9,467 nucleotides of DNA. Origin: Thermoflexibacter sp. GTDB taxonomy: Bacteria > Bacteroidota > Bacteroidia > Cytophagales > Thermoflexibacteraceae. This document shows, in pieces, positions 1 through 5,023 of the stretch. The number at the start of each line of letters is the position of its first letter. The first letter of the stretch is position 1. A program made the position numbers and the translations under genes. Below the pieces are notes generated by a model. That model was not told where the DNA came from and made no database searches. It saw only the letters and a program-made list of their open reading frames with translations. The DNA lies in the NCBI GenBank assembly GCA_025455345.1, contig JALOMS010000146.1, forward strand, positions 1 through 9,467, in the 5' to 3' direction.

Positions 1-681
1 AGCCAAGAGCCAATCTGCTAATTTCAAATGCCTTTCGTCTTTGGTAACTCTGTATAATTTCACGAGGGCAAGTTCTATTTCTTGGTGCCCCGTAACCCAA
101 GCGCGATTTTGGATTCTAAATGTTTCGTCTATGTGATTGGCAAAGCGGATTGCCACGTCCAAGAGTTTGCGCTTGCCTGTGGTGTTGTAGTAGGCAACTG
201 CCGCCTCTATCAAATGCCCCGCACAGTAGTCCTCATGCTTTTCCATATCCGTCCAACGATTTTGTAACTCATTGAGAACGTAGTAAGTATTCAAATATCC
301 ATCGGGGAGTTGGGCGGCGGCAATCTTGTCTATCCACTCATCTGCTTTCTTTTCCAGTGCAGGGTCAGGATAGGTTTTGAGGGAATAGGCAATCGCTTCT
401 AATGCCTTATACACGTCCGAGTCGTCATAGTAAATGCCTTCGTGCTTTTCGCCTTGCTTGCGCGCCACCTTCTCAAAGTTGCGGATTCTTGGCGTTTTTA
501 CTTCGGTTTGTAAAATACACGTTTGCAAGGTAGTAGTTGCCACTTTTTCCATTTTGGGCTTCCAAAAAGCGTCTGTAATGTTCACTTCCGAAAAGCCAAT
601 GGGCGCAAGCACTTGTAGGTTTTGTGCTTGTAAGGTATTGATAAATAGGAATATCAATAAAAAGACATATCTCTCTTTCAT
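1..681 (-). CDS. GH127 / DUF1680 glycoside hydrolase, secreted, N-terminal part (C-terminus off window)
   Basis: The minus frame is open from the ATG at 679-681 to the window edge, giving 227 residues and no stop. Residues 1-19 form a signal peptide (short basic start, hydrophobic core, cleavage likely after Ala19 in LQAQ), so the protein is exported. The rest matches the start of the DUF1680 family: PDGYLNTYY at 126-134, CAGHLIEAAVAYY at 152-164 and GHQEIELALVKLY at 198-210. Known members (GH127, beta-L-arabinofuranosidase) are retaining enzymes with a cysteine nucleophile in a zinc site; those residues lie beyond the window edge, so activity cannot be judged. Full members are about 600-800 residues long. 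The start was chosen because the signal peptide begins there; no Shine-Dalgarno is visible. A terminator hairpin lies upstream, so the gene probably has its own promoter. Substrate is inferred from the family only. Confidence 0.88.
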   Translation of the reverse strand, partial: MKERYVFLLIFLFINTLQAQNLQVLAPIGFSEVNITDAFWKPKMEKVATTTLQTCILQTEVKTPRIRNFEKVARKQGEKHEGIYYDDSDVYKALEAIAYSLKTYPDPALEKKADEWIDKIAAAQLPDGYLNTYYVLNELQNRWTDMEKHEDYCAGHLIEAAVAYYNTTGKRKLLDVAIRFANHIDETFRIQNRAWVTGHQEIELALVKLYRVTKDERHLKLADWLLA

Positions 682-731
682 TGGATTGATTGGGCTTTTA
701 TGCGTAATATGAGGTATTGTTTATAGCTAAG

Positions 732-780
732 TAAATGAGCAAAAATAACCGCCATAGCGACGGTTATTTTTGCTCATTTA
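732..780 (-). terminator. Perfect 20-bp-stem hairpin, transcription terminator
   Basis: The arms 732-751 and 761-780 are exact reverse complements with a 9-base loop. The inner part reads AAAAATAACCG/CGGTTATTTTT, so either strand gives a GC-containing stem with a U-rich 3' arm. It starts 10 bases past the stop of the TIM-barrel gene (790), as expected for its terminator. It separates that gene from the GH127 gene transcribed in the same direction. Function is inferred from structure and position. Confidence 0.78.
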
Positions 781-789
781 TCTATCATT

Positions 790-1698
790 TTATTTGAAAC
801 TATCTACCTCTTTGTAGGCTTTGATAAGGGCTTCTTCTCCTTCTTTTCCTGCTTTGGCGTTGCCATGCTCCATGCCCATTACGCCCGTATAACCTTTTTC
901 AGCAATGAATTTGAATATGTTTTTATAATTCATCTCTCCAGAGGTTGGTTCTTTGCGTCCAGGATTATCTCCTATTTGGAAGTAAGCTATCTCGTCCCAA
1001 CACATTTCTATGTTCTTAATGATATGTCCTTCGTTGCGTTGCATGTGGTACGCATCATACAAGATTTTGCATGAAGGACTATTCACCGCCTTACAAATCA
1101 TATAAGTTTGGTCGGAATACCTCAAAAACAAATCTGGAGTATCACTCAAAGGCTCTAATACCATTACCAATCCTTGAGGCTCGAATATTTCAGCTCCTCT
1201 GCGAAGTGCCTCTATGACATTGGCAGTTTGGATACCTATGGGCAGATTGCGGTCATAAAATCCCGGAACTACGGTCATCCATTTGGCATTGACTCTTTTG
1301 GCGGTTTCTACACAAGTCTTACACGTTTTGACAAAATTGTCTAAAAATTCTTTTTTACCTGTGGTCAAAGAGGTTTTCCAATTATCTCCACCATCTACCA
1401 CAAATACACCCATCGTCATGCCCAATCGTTGGAGTTCTTTGCCTAATTTTTCTTGAACATCTACGGTTCTCCCAAGCAAGCCATTGTCTTCTAAGGCTGT
1501 AAATCCTTGGTCTGCCATGAATTGGAGTTCTGCAAAAATGTCGTTGCCTGCACTATTTTTGAACATTCCGAAGTGAGGTGCATATTTGAGATTAAATTTA
1601 TGCTTGTTTGTACTATTTTCGCCCGCAAAACAGGTGGAGGCAGTTGCACCTAATGCGCTCACCGCAAGGGTATTTCTTACAAAATCACGTCTTTTCAT
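790..1698 (-). CDS. Tat-exported xylose-isomerase-like TIM-barrel protein (hydroxypyruvate isomerase-like)
   Basis: This 302-residue protein begins MKRRDFVRNT, a twin-arginine signal followed by a small hydrophobic stretch to about residue 25, so it is probably folded in the cytoplasm and exported by Tat. The remainder is an AP-endonuclease-2/xylose-isomerase-like barrel. Likely metal ligands are Glu182 (VLEPLS), Asp215 (LYDAYHMQ), Gln241 (FQIGDNPGRKE) and Glu277 (GMEHG), in the order and spacing of hydroxypyruvate isomerase (Hyi). All four are present, so it is probably an active metal-dependent isomerase or epimerase. True Hyi is cytoplasmic, so the export signal argues for another sugar or keto-acid substrate, which cannot be named from sequence. 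Upstream are a TATATTTG -7-like element and a CAAACGTTTG palindrome; downstream is a strong terminator. It neighbours a GH127 glycosidase gene, consistent with a role in sugar use. Confidence 0.85.
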   Translation of the reverse strand: MKRRDFVRNTLAVSALGATASTCFAGENSTNKHKFNLKYAPHFGMFKNSAGNDIFAELQFMADQGFTALEDNGLLGRTVDVQEKLGKELQRLGMTMGVFVVDGGDNWKTSLTTGKKEFLDNFVKTCKTCVETAKRVNAKWMTVVPGFYDRNLPIGIQTANVIEALRRGAEIFEPQGLVMVLEPLSDTPDLFLRYSDQTYMICKAVNSPSCKILYDAYHMQRNEGHIIKNIEMCWDEIAYFQIGDNPGRKEPTSGEMNYKNIFKFIAEKGYTGVMGMEHGNAKAGKEGEEALIKAYKEVDSFK

Positions 1699-1741
1699 AT
1701 TTACTTTATTTTGAGGTTTATATAATGCTAAAAAAGGTTTT

Positions 1742-1751
1742 CAAACGTTTG
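1742..1751. promoter_or_regulatory. CAAACGTTTG palindrome, LacI-family-type operator candidate
   Basis: A perfect 10-bp palindrome with central CG lies 44 bases upstream of the TIM-barrel start codon. Read on the minus strand the context is ATGCAAACGTTTGAAA, close to the well-known LacI/PurR-type operator form GCAAACGTTTGC. It lies just downstream of the candidate -7 element (1759-1766), where a bound repressor would block initiation. No LacI-family regulator gene is in the window, so the assignment is by pattern only. Confidence 0.35.
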
Positions 1752-1758
1752 CATAATT

Positions 1759-1766
1759 CAAATATA
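1759..1766 (-). promoter_or_regulatory. Candidate -7 element TATATTTG for the TIM-barrel gene
   Basis: The minus strand reads TATATTTG, a full match to the Bacteroidota -7 consensus TAnnTTTG, about 60 bases before the start codon. No TTG -33 element is found at the usual 17-23 base spacing. It may be a regulated promoter or a chance match in AT-rich DNA. Confidence 0.25.
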
Positions 1767-1830
1767 AATAGGAATTTTCATTCATTATCTATTTTTTAGG
1801 ATTAATCTTGCTTTGATTTTTCTTTATTTT

Positions 1831-3303
1831 TTATAATTCGGGCAAAATTCCTAAGATTTTTTCTAAACGTTTTTTCATGTCCTTGGATTCACCTACAAAG
1901 TTGTTGGCAATGATGACAAAAGCGAGTAGGTGATTGGATTTGGTATTGACATAACCCGCATAGCTCCGCACACGCGTCAAAGAGCCACTCTTGGCTCTCA
2001 TATTTCCTTCGGCGGCTGTCCCACCCAAAAGATAACGAGCAGTACCTGTTTTTCCTGCAATCGCAAAAGAATTATAGAAATCTTTGAAAATAAGGCTTTG
2101 ATGAGCGATTTTTAAGACTTGGGTGAGTTGCTCAGGCGTAAGTGCGTTGTAGTGAGAAAGTCCGCTTCCATCTTCCATAAAAAGCCCGTTGGTGTTTATT
2201 TTCTTCTCTTCCAAAAATTCAATCATTGCTTCTCTTCCTGCTTCGGTTGTACCCTTGTTTTTGCGATGTAAGCCAATCATTTTCAGCATACTCTCGGCAT
2301 AAATATTAACACTTTTTGTATTGGTAAGCAAGACGATTTCCTTGAGAGGTGCAGAGAGGTGTTTGTGAAAAGATTTTCTATTTTTGTTCAAAGGAGATTT
2401 TTTTAGGCGCAAAAGTCTATCAGTAATAGGCTCTTTGCTAATCATTATTCCGCTTATTTTCAAATACTTAGTAAGCATTTTTGCACAAAATAGCGGAGGG
2501 TCTGGAATCGCCGCTTTGACGATGTAGTTAGCACGATTAGGAGGAATCGTTCCTTTCATATAACGAGGCGCGTAAGAATAAGGAGCGGCAAAGATATAGG
2601 CTTCATCTAAAGAGCCTTGCGCTCCAGTTTTTACTTCATTGACAAACTCCAACTCATCAATCTTGGGTTCGTACTTGAGGAATTGGGTAGCGTCTCCTTC
2701 GTTCTTTCCAGAATTAAAATAAAGCTCGAAGAAATTGTCATTGATAGATAGTCCACACGCTCCTGCCCCAAAATAGTTTCCTATATCTGACCAAGCCCAA
2801 TTATCAGGGGCAAGATGCTCCTCGAAAATGCTGGCATCTCCCACAATCGCTCCATCTATCTGCTTGATTCCTTGTTTTTTGATAATTTCTACCCATTCTT
2901 TCATCAGCTTATCCATGCTATCTTTCCCAAGCGTAGGGTCTCCTCCTCCTTTGATATAAAGATTGCCCTTGAGTATGCCATTTTCTATTTTTCCATCATA
3001 TTCCAAATGTGTTTCAAAATGGAAACTTGCTCCTAAGACCTGCAAAGCTACGGAGGTCGTTGCCAACTTGAGAATAGAGGCGACAATCATACTTTGGTTT
3101 GGGTTGTAAGAAAAAAGCATTTTATCTGCCTTCAGGTCATATACACAAAACCCAAAAGTAGCTGTTTTCATCTCTTTCTCACCCATCATGCGCTTGACTT
3201 CTGCACCTAAATCATTGACAGTCTTGCTTTGAGAATAGGCAGACAAGAAAAAAAGTAATTGGAAAATAAGTAAACAGAGGGTTTGTCCTATTTTTTTTCG
3301 CAT
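1831..3303 (-). CDS. dacB: D-alanyl-D-alanine carboxypeptidase/endopeptidase, PBP4 type (peptidase S13)
   Basis: This 490-residue protein has an N-terminal signal peptide (hydrophobic 9-22, cleavage near SAYSQ). It is a class C penicillin-binding protein that trims or cleaves peptide cross-links of peptidoglycan in the periplasm. The active-site motifs are visible: SILK at 76-79 with nucleophile Ser76, SVN at 331-333, and KSG at 438-440 in GNMRAKSGSLTR. Other family signatures are GNLYIKGGGDPTL (113-125), the GDASIF segment (155-160) and EDGSGLS (377-383). The third motif is KSG rather than the usual KTG, a conservative change. A KTG at 418-420 lies in the preceding segment and is probably not the catalytic one. 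Length fits the family. It lies 6 bp downstream of the cyclophilin stop, so the two are probably co-transcribed, cyclophilin first. No clear terminator follows it. Confidence 0.93.
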   Translation of the reverse strand: MRKKIGQTLCLLIFQLLFFLSAYSQSKTVNDLGAEVKRMMGEKEMKTATFGFCVYDLKADKMLFSYNPNQSMIVASILKLATTSVALQVLGASFHFETHLEYDGKIENGILKGNLYIKGGGDPTLGKDSMDKLMKEWVEIIKKQGIKQIDGAIVGDASIFEEHLAPDNWAWSDIGNYFGAGACGLSINDNFFELYFNSGKNEGDATQFLKYEPKIDELEFVNEVKTGAQGSLDEAYIFAAPYSYAPRYMKGTIPPNRANYIVKAAIPDPPLFCAKMLTKYLKISGIMISKEPITDRLLRLKKSPLNKNRKSFHKHLSAPLKEIVLLTNTKSVNIYAESMLKMIGLHRKNKGTTEAGREAMIEFLEEKKINTNGLFMEDGSGLSHYNALTPEQLTQVLKIAHQSLIFKDFYNSFAIAGKTGTARYLLGGTAAEGNMRAKSGSLTRVRSYAGYVNTKSNHLLAFVIIANNFVGESKDMKKRLEKILGILPEL

Positions 3304-3309
3304 TGGTCT

Positions 3310-3930
3310 TTACTTTTGAGGATAGATATAACCGTATTTTTGAGTAATTTCTGCCTTTTTCAGGGTAGCCACTTTTACTTTCATGCGAATATCTTTGATT
3401 GGTCTAAACATTTCGTTTACAGGCTGTTCTACTATTTTATCTACTACTTCCATGCCTTTAAGGACTTGACCAAAAATAGAATATTCCATATTGAGGCGAT
3501 GCTCTCCGTTAGGATTTTGAACGATATAGAATTGAGAACCATTAGATTCTTTATTGGGATTTACTTGGTCGGGTTTGCGCGCCGCCGCCAAAGCCCCCCT
3601 TACGTGCATAAAATTAGGAGATACCTCCAAAGGGAGCGTATAGTCCATGTTCCCCTGTCCCCATAGCTCCACAGGGCTTCCATTCTTGCTATTAACGTCT
3701 CCGCCTTGAATCATGAATTGATTGATAACGCGATGAAAAGCCGTACTGTCATAAAACTTTTCTTGCGCCAATTTCAAGAAGTTTGCTTTGTGTTTGGGAG
3801 CTTCGTCAAACAATATCAACTCAATATCGCCAAACTCGGTCGAGATAGTAACCACTTGGTCTTCTTGGTTAGCACAGGAAAATATCATAAAAGTAAAAAT
3901 AGCAATAAACAAGGTAATGACTTTATTCAT
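3310..3930 (-). CDS. Cyclophilin-type peptidyl-prolyl cis-trans isomerase, lipoprotein
   Basis: This 206-residue protein has a lipoprotein signal peptide: hydrophobic 4-17 and a lipobox ending at Cys19 (IFSC), so it is anchored in an envelope membrane facing the periplasm or cell surface. The cyclophilin domain covers about 26-190. Recognised elements are FHRVINQFMIQGGD (65-78) with the catalytic arginine Arg67 plus Phe72 and Gln75, and NGSQFYIV (130-137) with the substrate-pocket Phe134. The segment LNMEYSIFGQV (146-156) corresponds to LDGKHVVFGKV in human cyclophilin A. There the Trp and His positions of the human enzyme (121 and 126) are not conserved, as in many bacterial members, which usually means weak cyclosporin binding. 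It accelerates proline isomerisation during folding of exported proteins. It is the first gene of a likely two-gene unit with the PBP4 gene. The upstream region has a TAAGTTTG element and a hairpin that could lie in the leader. Confidence 0.93.
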   Translation of the reverse strand: MNKVITLFIAIFTFMIFSCANQEDQVVTISTEFGDIELILFDEAPKHKANFLKLAQEKFYDSTAFHRVINQFMIQGGDVNSKNGSPVELWGQGNMDYTLPLEVSPNFMHVRGALAAARKPDQVNPNKESNGSQFYIVQNPNGEHRLNMEYSIFGQVLKGMEVVDKIVEQPVNEMFRPIKDIRMKVKVATLKKAEITQKYGYIYPQK

Positions 3931-4001
3931 AAGAAATGAAGTTTAAAATTCTGGATTTTATATATTTTATACTCAATCAAAAATGATTTTACTCATTTGT
4001 T

Positions 4002-4020
4002 TGACACCTTTGAGGTGTCA
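4002..4020. repeat. Hairpin TGACACCT-TTG-AGGTGTCA in divergent leader
   Basis: Arms 4002-4009 and 4013-4020 are perfect complements around a 3-base loop. In plus-strand RNA the stem can extend through a U-G pair to TTGT/ACAA (about 3997-4025) and is followed by GTTTTT, which resembles a terminator. On the minus strand it would lie in the cyclophilin leader if transcription starts near 4060. It could be a leader structure, an operator or a dispersed palindromic repeat; other copies in the genome would decide. Confidence 0.5.
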
Positions 4021-4065
4021 GACAAGTTTTTGACATAAAACCAATTAATTTTTAGTATATAAATG

Positions 4066-4073
4066 CAAACTTA
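4066..4073 (-). promoter_or_regulatory. Candidate -7 element TAAGTTTG for the cyclophilin/PBP4 unit
   Basis: The minus strand matches TAnnTTTG in full. No TTG lies at the usual distance upstream, so the call is weak. If used, it gives a leader of about 130 bases containing the 4002-4020 hairpin. The dyad TTCAAG-TTTT-CTTGAA (4081-4096) would lie between its -7 and -33 positions. Confidence 0.22.
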
Positions 4074-4080
4074 CTCAATT

Positions 4081-4096
4081 TTCAAGTTTTCTTGAA
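4081..4096. repeat. Inverted repeat TTCAAG-N4-CTTGAA
   Basis: A perfect 6-bp dyad with a 4-base centre in the divergent region. It overlaps the space just upstream of the candidate cyclophilin -7 element, a possible operator position. The same TTCAAG/CTTGAA arms form the stem of the terminator at 8231-8249, so it may also be chance in AT-rich DNA. Confidence 0.35.
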
Positions 4097-4114
4097 GGCA
4101 TATTGATAAAATAG

Positions 4115-4130
4115 CAAAGAAGATTCTTTG
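4115..4130. repeat. Inverted repeat CAAAGAA-GA-TTCTTTG
   Basis: A perfect 7-bp dyad with a 2-base centre, 16 bp in all, in the divergent region upstream of the candidate plus-strand -33 element (4137-4139). Its compact symmetric form suits a dimeric DNA-binding protein. No regulator is assigned. Confidence 0.4.
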
Positions 4131-4136
4131 AAAATT

Positions 4137-4168
4137 TTGTTAAAGTGTAAAGTAAACTTAACTTTTTG
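4137..4168 (+). promoter_or_regulatory. Candidate promoter TTG-N19-TAACTTTT for the membrane-protein/XRE pair
   Basis: TTG at 4137-4139 is followed, after 19 bases, by TAACTTTT at 4159-4166. That matches 7 of 8 positions of TAnnTTTG, at a spacing normal for Bacteroidota (17-23). It would place the start near 4173 and leave a leader of about 60 bases. It is embedded in the TGTAAA box array, consistent with repression at the promoter. AT-rich context keeps confidence low. Confidence 0.28.
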
Positions 4169-4227
4169 TAAAATATTATGTTATTTTGTAAAGAACATTT
4201 TACATTTTTAAGAATTATAATTTTACA
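4146..4227. promoter_or_regulatory. Array of TGTAAA / TTTACA boxes, likely operator for the XRE pair
   Basis: TGTAAA occurs at 4146-4151, 4167-4172 and 4187-4192, spaced 21 and 20 bases (two helical turns). The reverse form TTTACA occurs at 4199-4204 and 4222-4227, the last ending 6 bases before the ATG. Boxes three and four make an 18-bp dyad, TGTAAA-GAACAT-TTTACA. The outer boxes extend to a perfect 10-bp inverted pair (4165-4174 with 4220-4229). The arrangement suggests cooperative binding by a small dimeric regulator, most simply the XRE protein encoded downstream (autoregulation). Binding is inferred. Confidence 0.4.
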
Positions 4228-4233
4228 AACATT

Positions 4234-4713
4234 ATGGAAACAAAATTTTTATTCCCACATCGCTACAAGAAAGTTGGTTGGGTTTTATTAATCCCTTTTT
4301 TTATTTTGGGTCTATGGTTTACAATAACGGGGCAGGAATACGAGCCAGATTTTTTGACTTATTCCCAAGGGAAGTCTTCTGTTTTTGATGACCCTTCTTT
4401 TCTATTCAATTTGACCTATAACAACTTTACCAACGAAATCTTAGGGATTGGGCTATTGCTTGGGCTAATTCTGACTGCTTTTTCCAAAGAACGGATAGAA
4501 GACGAGCGAGTTAAACATTTGCGTTTGGAGTCCTTGTTATGGGCAGTTTATTGCAATTCTTTTTTGATTCTGATGGCATTTATATTTATCTATGGAAGTT
4601 TGTTTATGACGGTAATGACTTATGCCATGTTTACCCCCTTGATATTCTTTATATTGCGTTTTAATTGGTTACTATGGCAGGAAAAAAGACAATCTGTACA
4701 GATATTGATATAA
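4234..4713 (+). CDS. Four-helix integral membrane protein of unknown function, paired with XRE regulator
   Basis: This 159-residue protein has no catalytic motif I can name. Predicted membrane segments are about 13-32, 68-83, 101-121 and 124-142. A polar loop (33-67) rich in Asn, Asp and aromatic residues follows helix 1. A charged stretch, FSKERIEDERVKHLRLESLL (83-102), leads into helix 3, and the C-terminus is short and basic. I recall similar proteins, with the SKE(R/K)IEDE segment and a following small HTH gene, as a recurring pair in Bacteroidota; I know of no assigned function. Its TAA shares its last base with the ATG of the XRE gene (TAATG), indicating translational coupling and a joint role. 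By analogy with other small-regulator/membrane-protein pairs it could sense a membrane or envelope signal and control the regulator, but nothing in the sequence proves this. Confidence 0.85.
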   Translation: METKFLFPHRYKKVGWVLLIPFFILGLWFTITGQEYEPDFLTYSQGKSSVFDDPSFLFNLTYNNFTNEILGIGLLLGLILTAFSKERIEDERVKHLRLESLLWAVYCNSFLILMAFIFIYGSLFMTVMTYAMFTPLIFFILRFNWLLWQEKRQSVQILI

Positions 4714-4913
4714 TGAAAAATAATATTAGAGTTGAGCGAGCCATTAAAAACATCACCCAAGCAGAGTTAGCTGACTTGGTGAAAGTTTCGCGCCAAACTA
4801 TCAATGCGATAGAAAGTAACAAATATGTGCCTTCTGCGGTCTTGGCTATGAAAATTGCAAGGATTTTTGAGAAAAAAGTAGAAGATATTTTTACTTTGGA
4901 AGATGATGATTAG
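4713..4913 (+). CDS. Small XRE-family (Cro/C1-type) helix-turn-helix regulator
   Basis: The 66-residue protein begins MKNNIRVERA. The HTH_3 fold spans about 5-60: TQAELADLVKVSRQTINAIE (15-34) contains both DNA-binding helices, followed by SNKYVPSAVLAMKIARIF and the end motif VEDIFTLED. This is the compact YozG/Cro type, with no sensing domain. I chose the ATG at 4713 because the family starts at this point and it overlaps the upstream stop by one base. An in-frame ATG at 4665 would add 16 residues lying inside the membrane-protein reading frame and unlike the family. It probably represses its own operon through the TGTAAA/TTTACA boxes at 4146-4227. With no ligand domain, its signal likely comes from the co-encoded membrane protein. 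Downstream, a 15-bp inverted-repeat element closes the unit. Confidence 0.9.
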   Translation: MKNNIRVERAIKNITQAELADLVKVSRQTINAIESNKYVPSAVLAMKIARIFEKKVEDIFTLEDDD

Positions 4914-4934
4914 TAGATAACGAATCAAAAACAT

Positions 4935-5007
4935 AGGCTGTCCAAAAAGTCATCTCTGCCTCAAAGATAAGACTAAATAAGGAAAAAATTAGCTTTTTGG
5001 ACAGCCT
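4935..5007. repeat. 73-bp element with perfect 15-bp inverted ends, MITE-like or bidirectional terminator
   Basis: AGGCTGTCCAAAAAG (4935-4949) and its exact complement (4993-5007) bracket 43 bases with no coding content. It lies between two convergent genes, 21 bp past the XRE stop and 16 bp past the hydroxylase stop, so as RNA it could terminate both. The spacer is much longer than a normal terminator loop. Ends beginning GGCTGTCC recall terminal inverted repeats of some insertion sequences, so a miniature transposon or a deleted insertion sequence is possible. No clear target-site duplication flanks it. Confidence 0.6.
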
Positions 5008-5023
5008 TGTAAATTATCACTTG

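Larger units (their letters stand above)
3931..4233. other. Divergent intergenic region dense in inverted repeats
   Basis: These 303 bp separate the cyclophilin gene (minus) from the membrane-protein/XRE pair (plus). No credible ORF is seen. The region is very AT-rich and holds four separate dyad systems: 4002-4020, 4081-4096, 4115-4130 and the TGTAAA/TTTACA boxes of 4146-4227, listed separately. Both promoters must lie here. A minus-strand TAAGTTTG (4066-4073) and a plus-strand TTG-N19-TAACTTTT (4137-4166) are the best candidates. Confidence 0.7.

Noticed and set aside
740..747. TATTTTTG on the minus strand as a promoter for the GH127 gene
   Set aside because: It lies inside the perfect terminator stem, is part of its U-rich arm, and has no TTG at the proper distance.
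2041..2052. KTG (residues 418-420) as the third catalytic motif of PBP4
   Set aside because: The family's third motif lies in the following RAKxGxL segment; here that is KSG at 438-440. The earlier KTG is in the IAGxxGT segment.
3283..3666. 127-residue plus-strand ORF opposite the cyclophilin gene
   Set aside because: It is antisense to a well-supported gene, has no recognisable domain, and its composition is that of a mirrored coding region. The same applies to plus-strand ORFs at 82-267, 434-712, 865-1074, 1930-2115, 2815-3036, 5916-6200 and 8883-9119.
4665..4712. Upstream ATG giving an 82-residue XRE protein
   Set aside because: The extra 16 residues lie within the membrane-protein frame and do not resemble the family; the ATG at 4713 fits the family N-terminus and the stop-start overlap.
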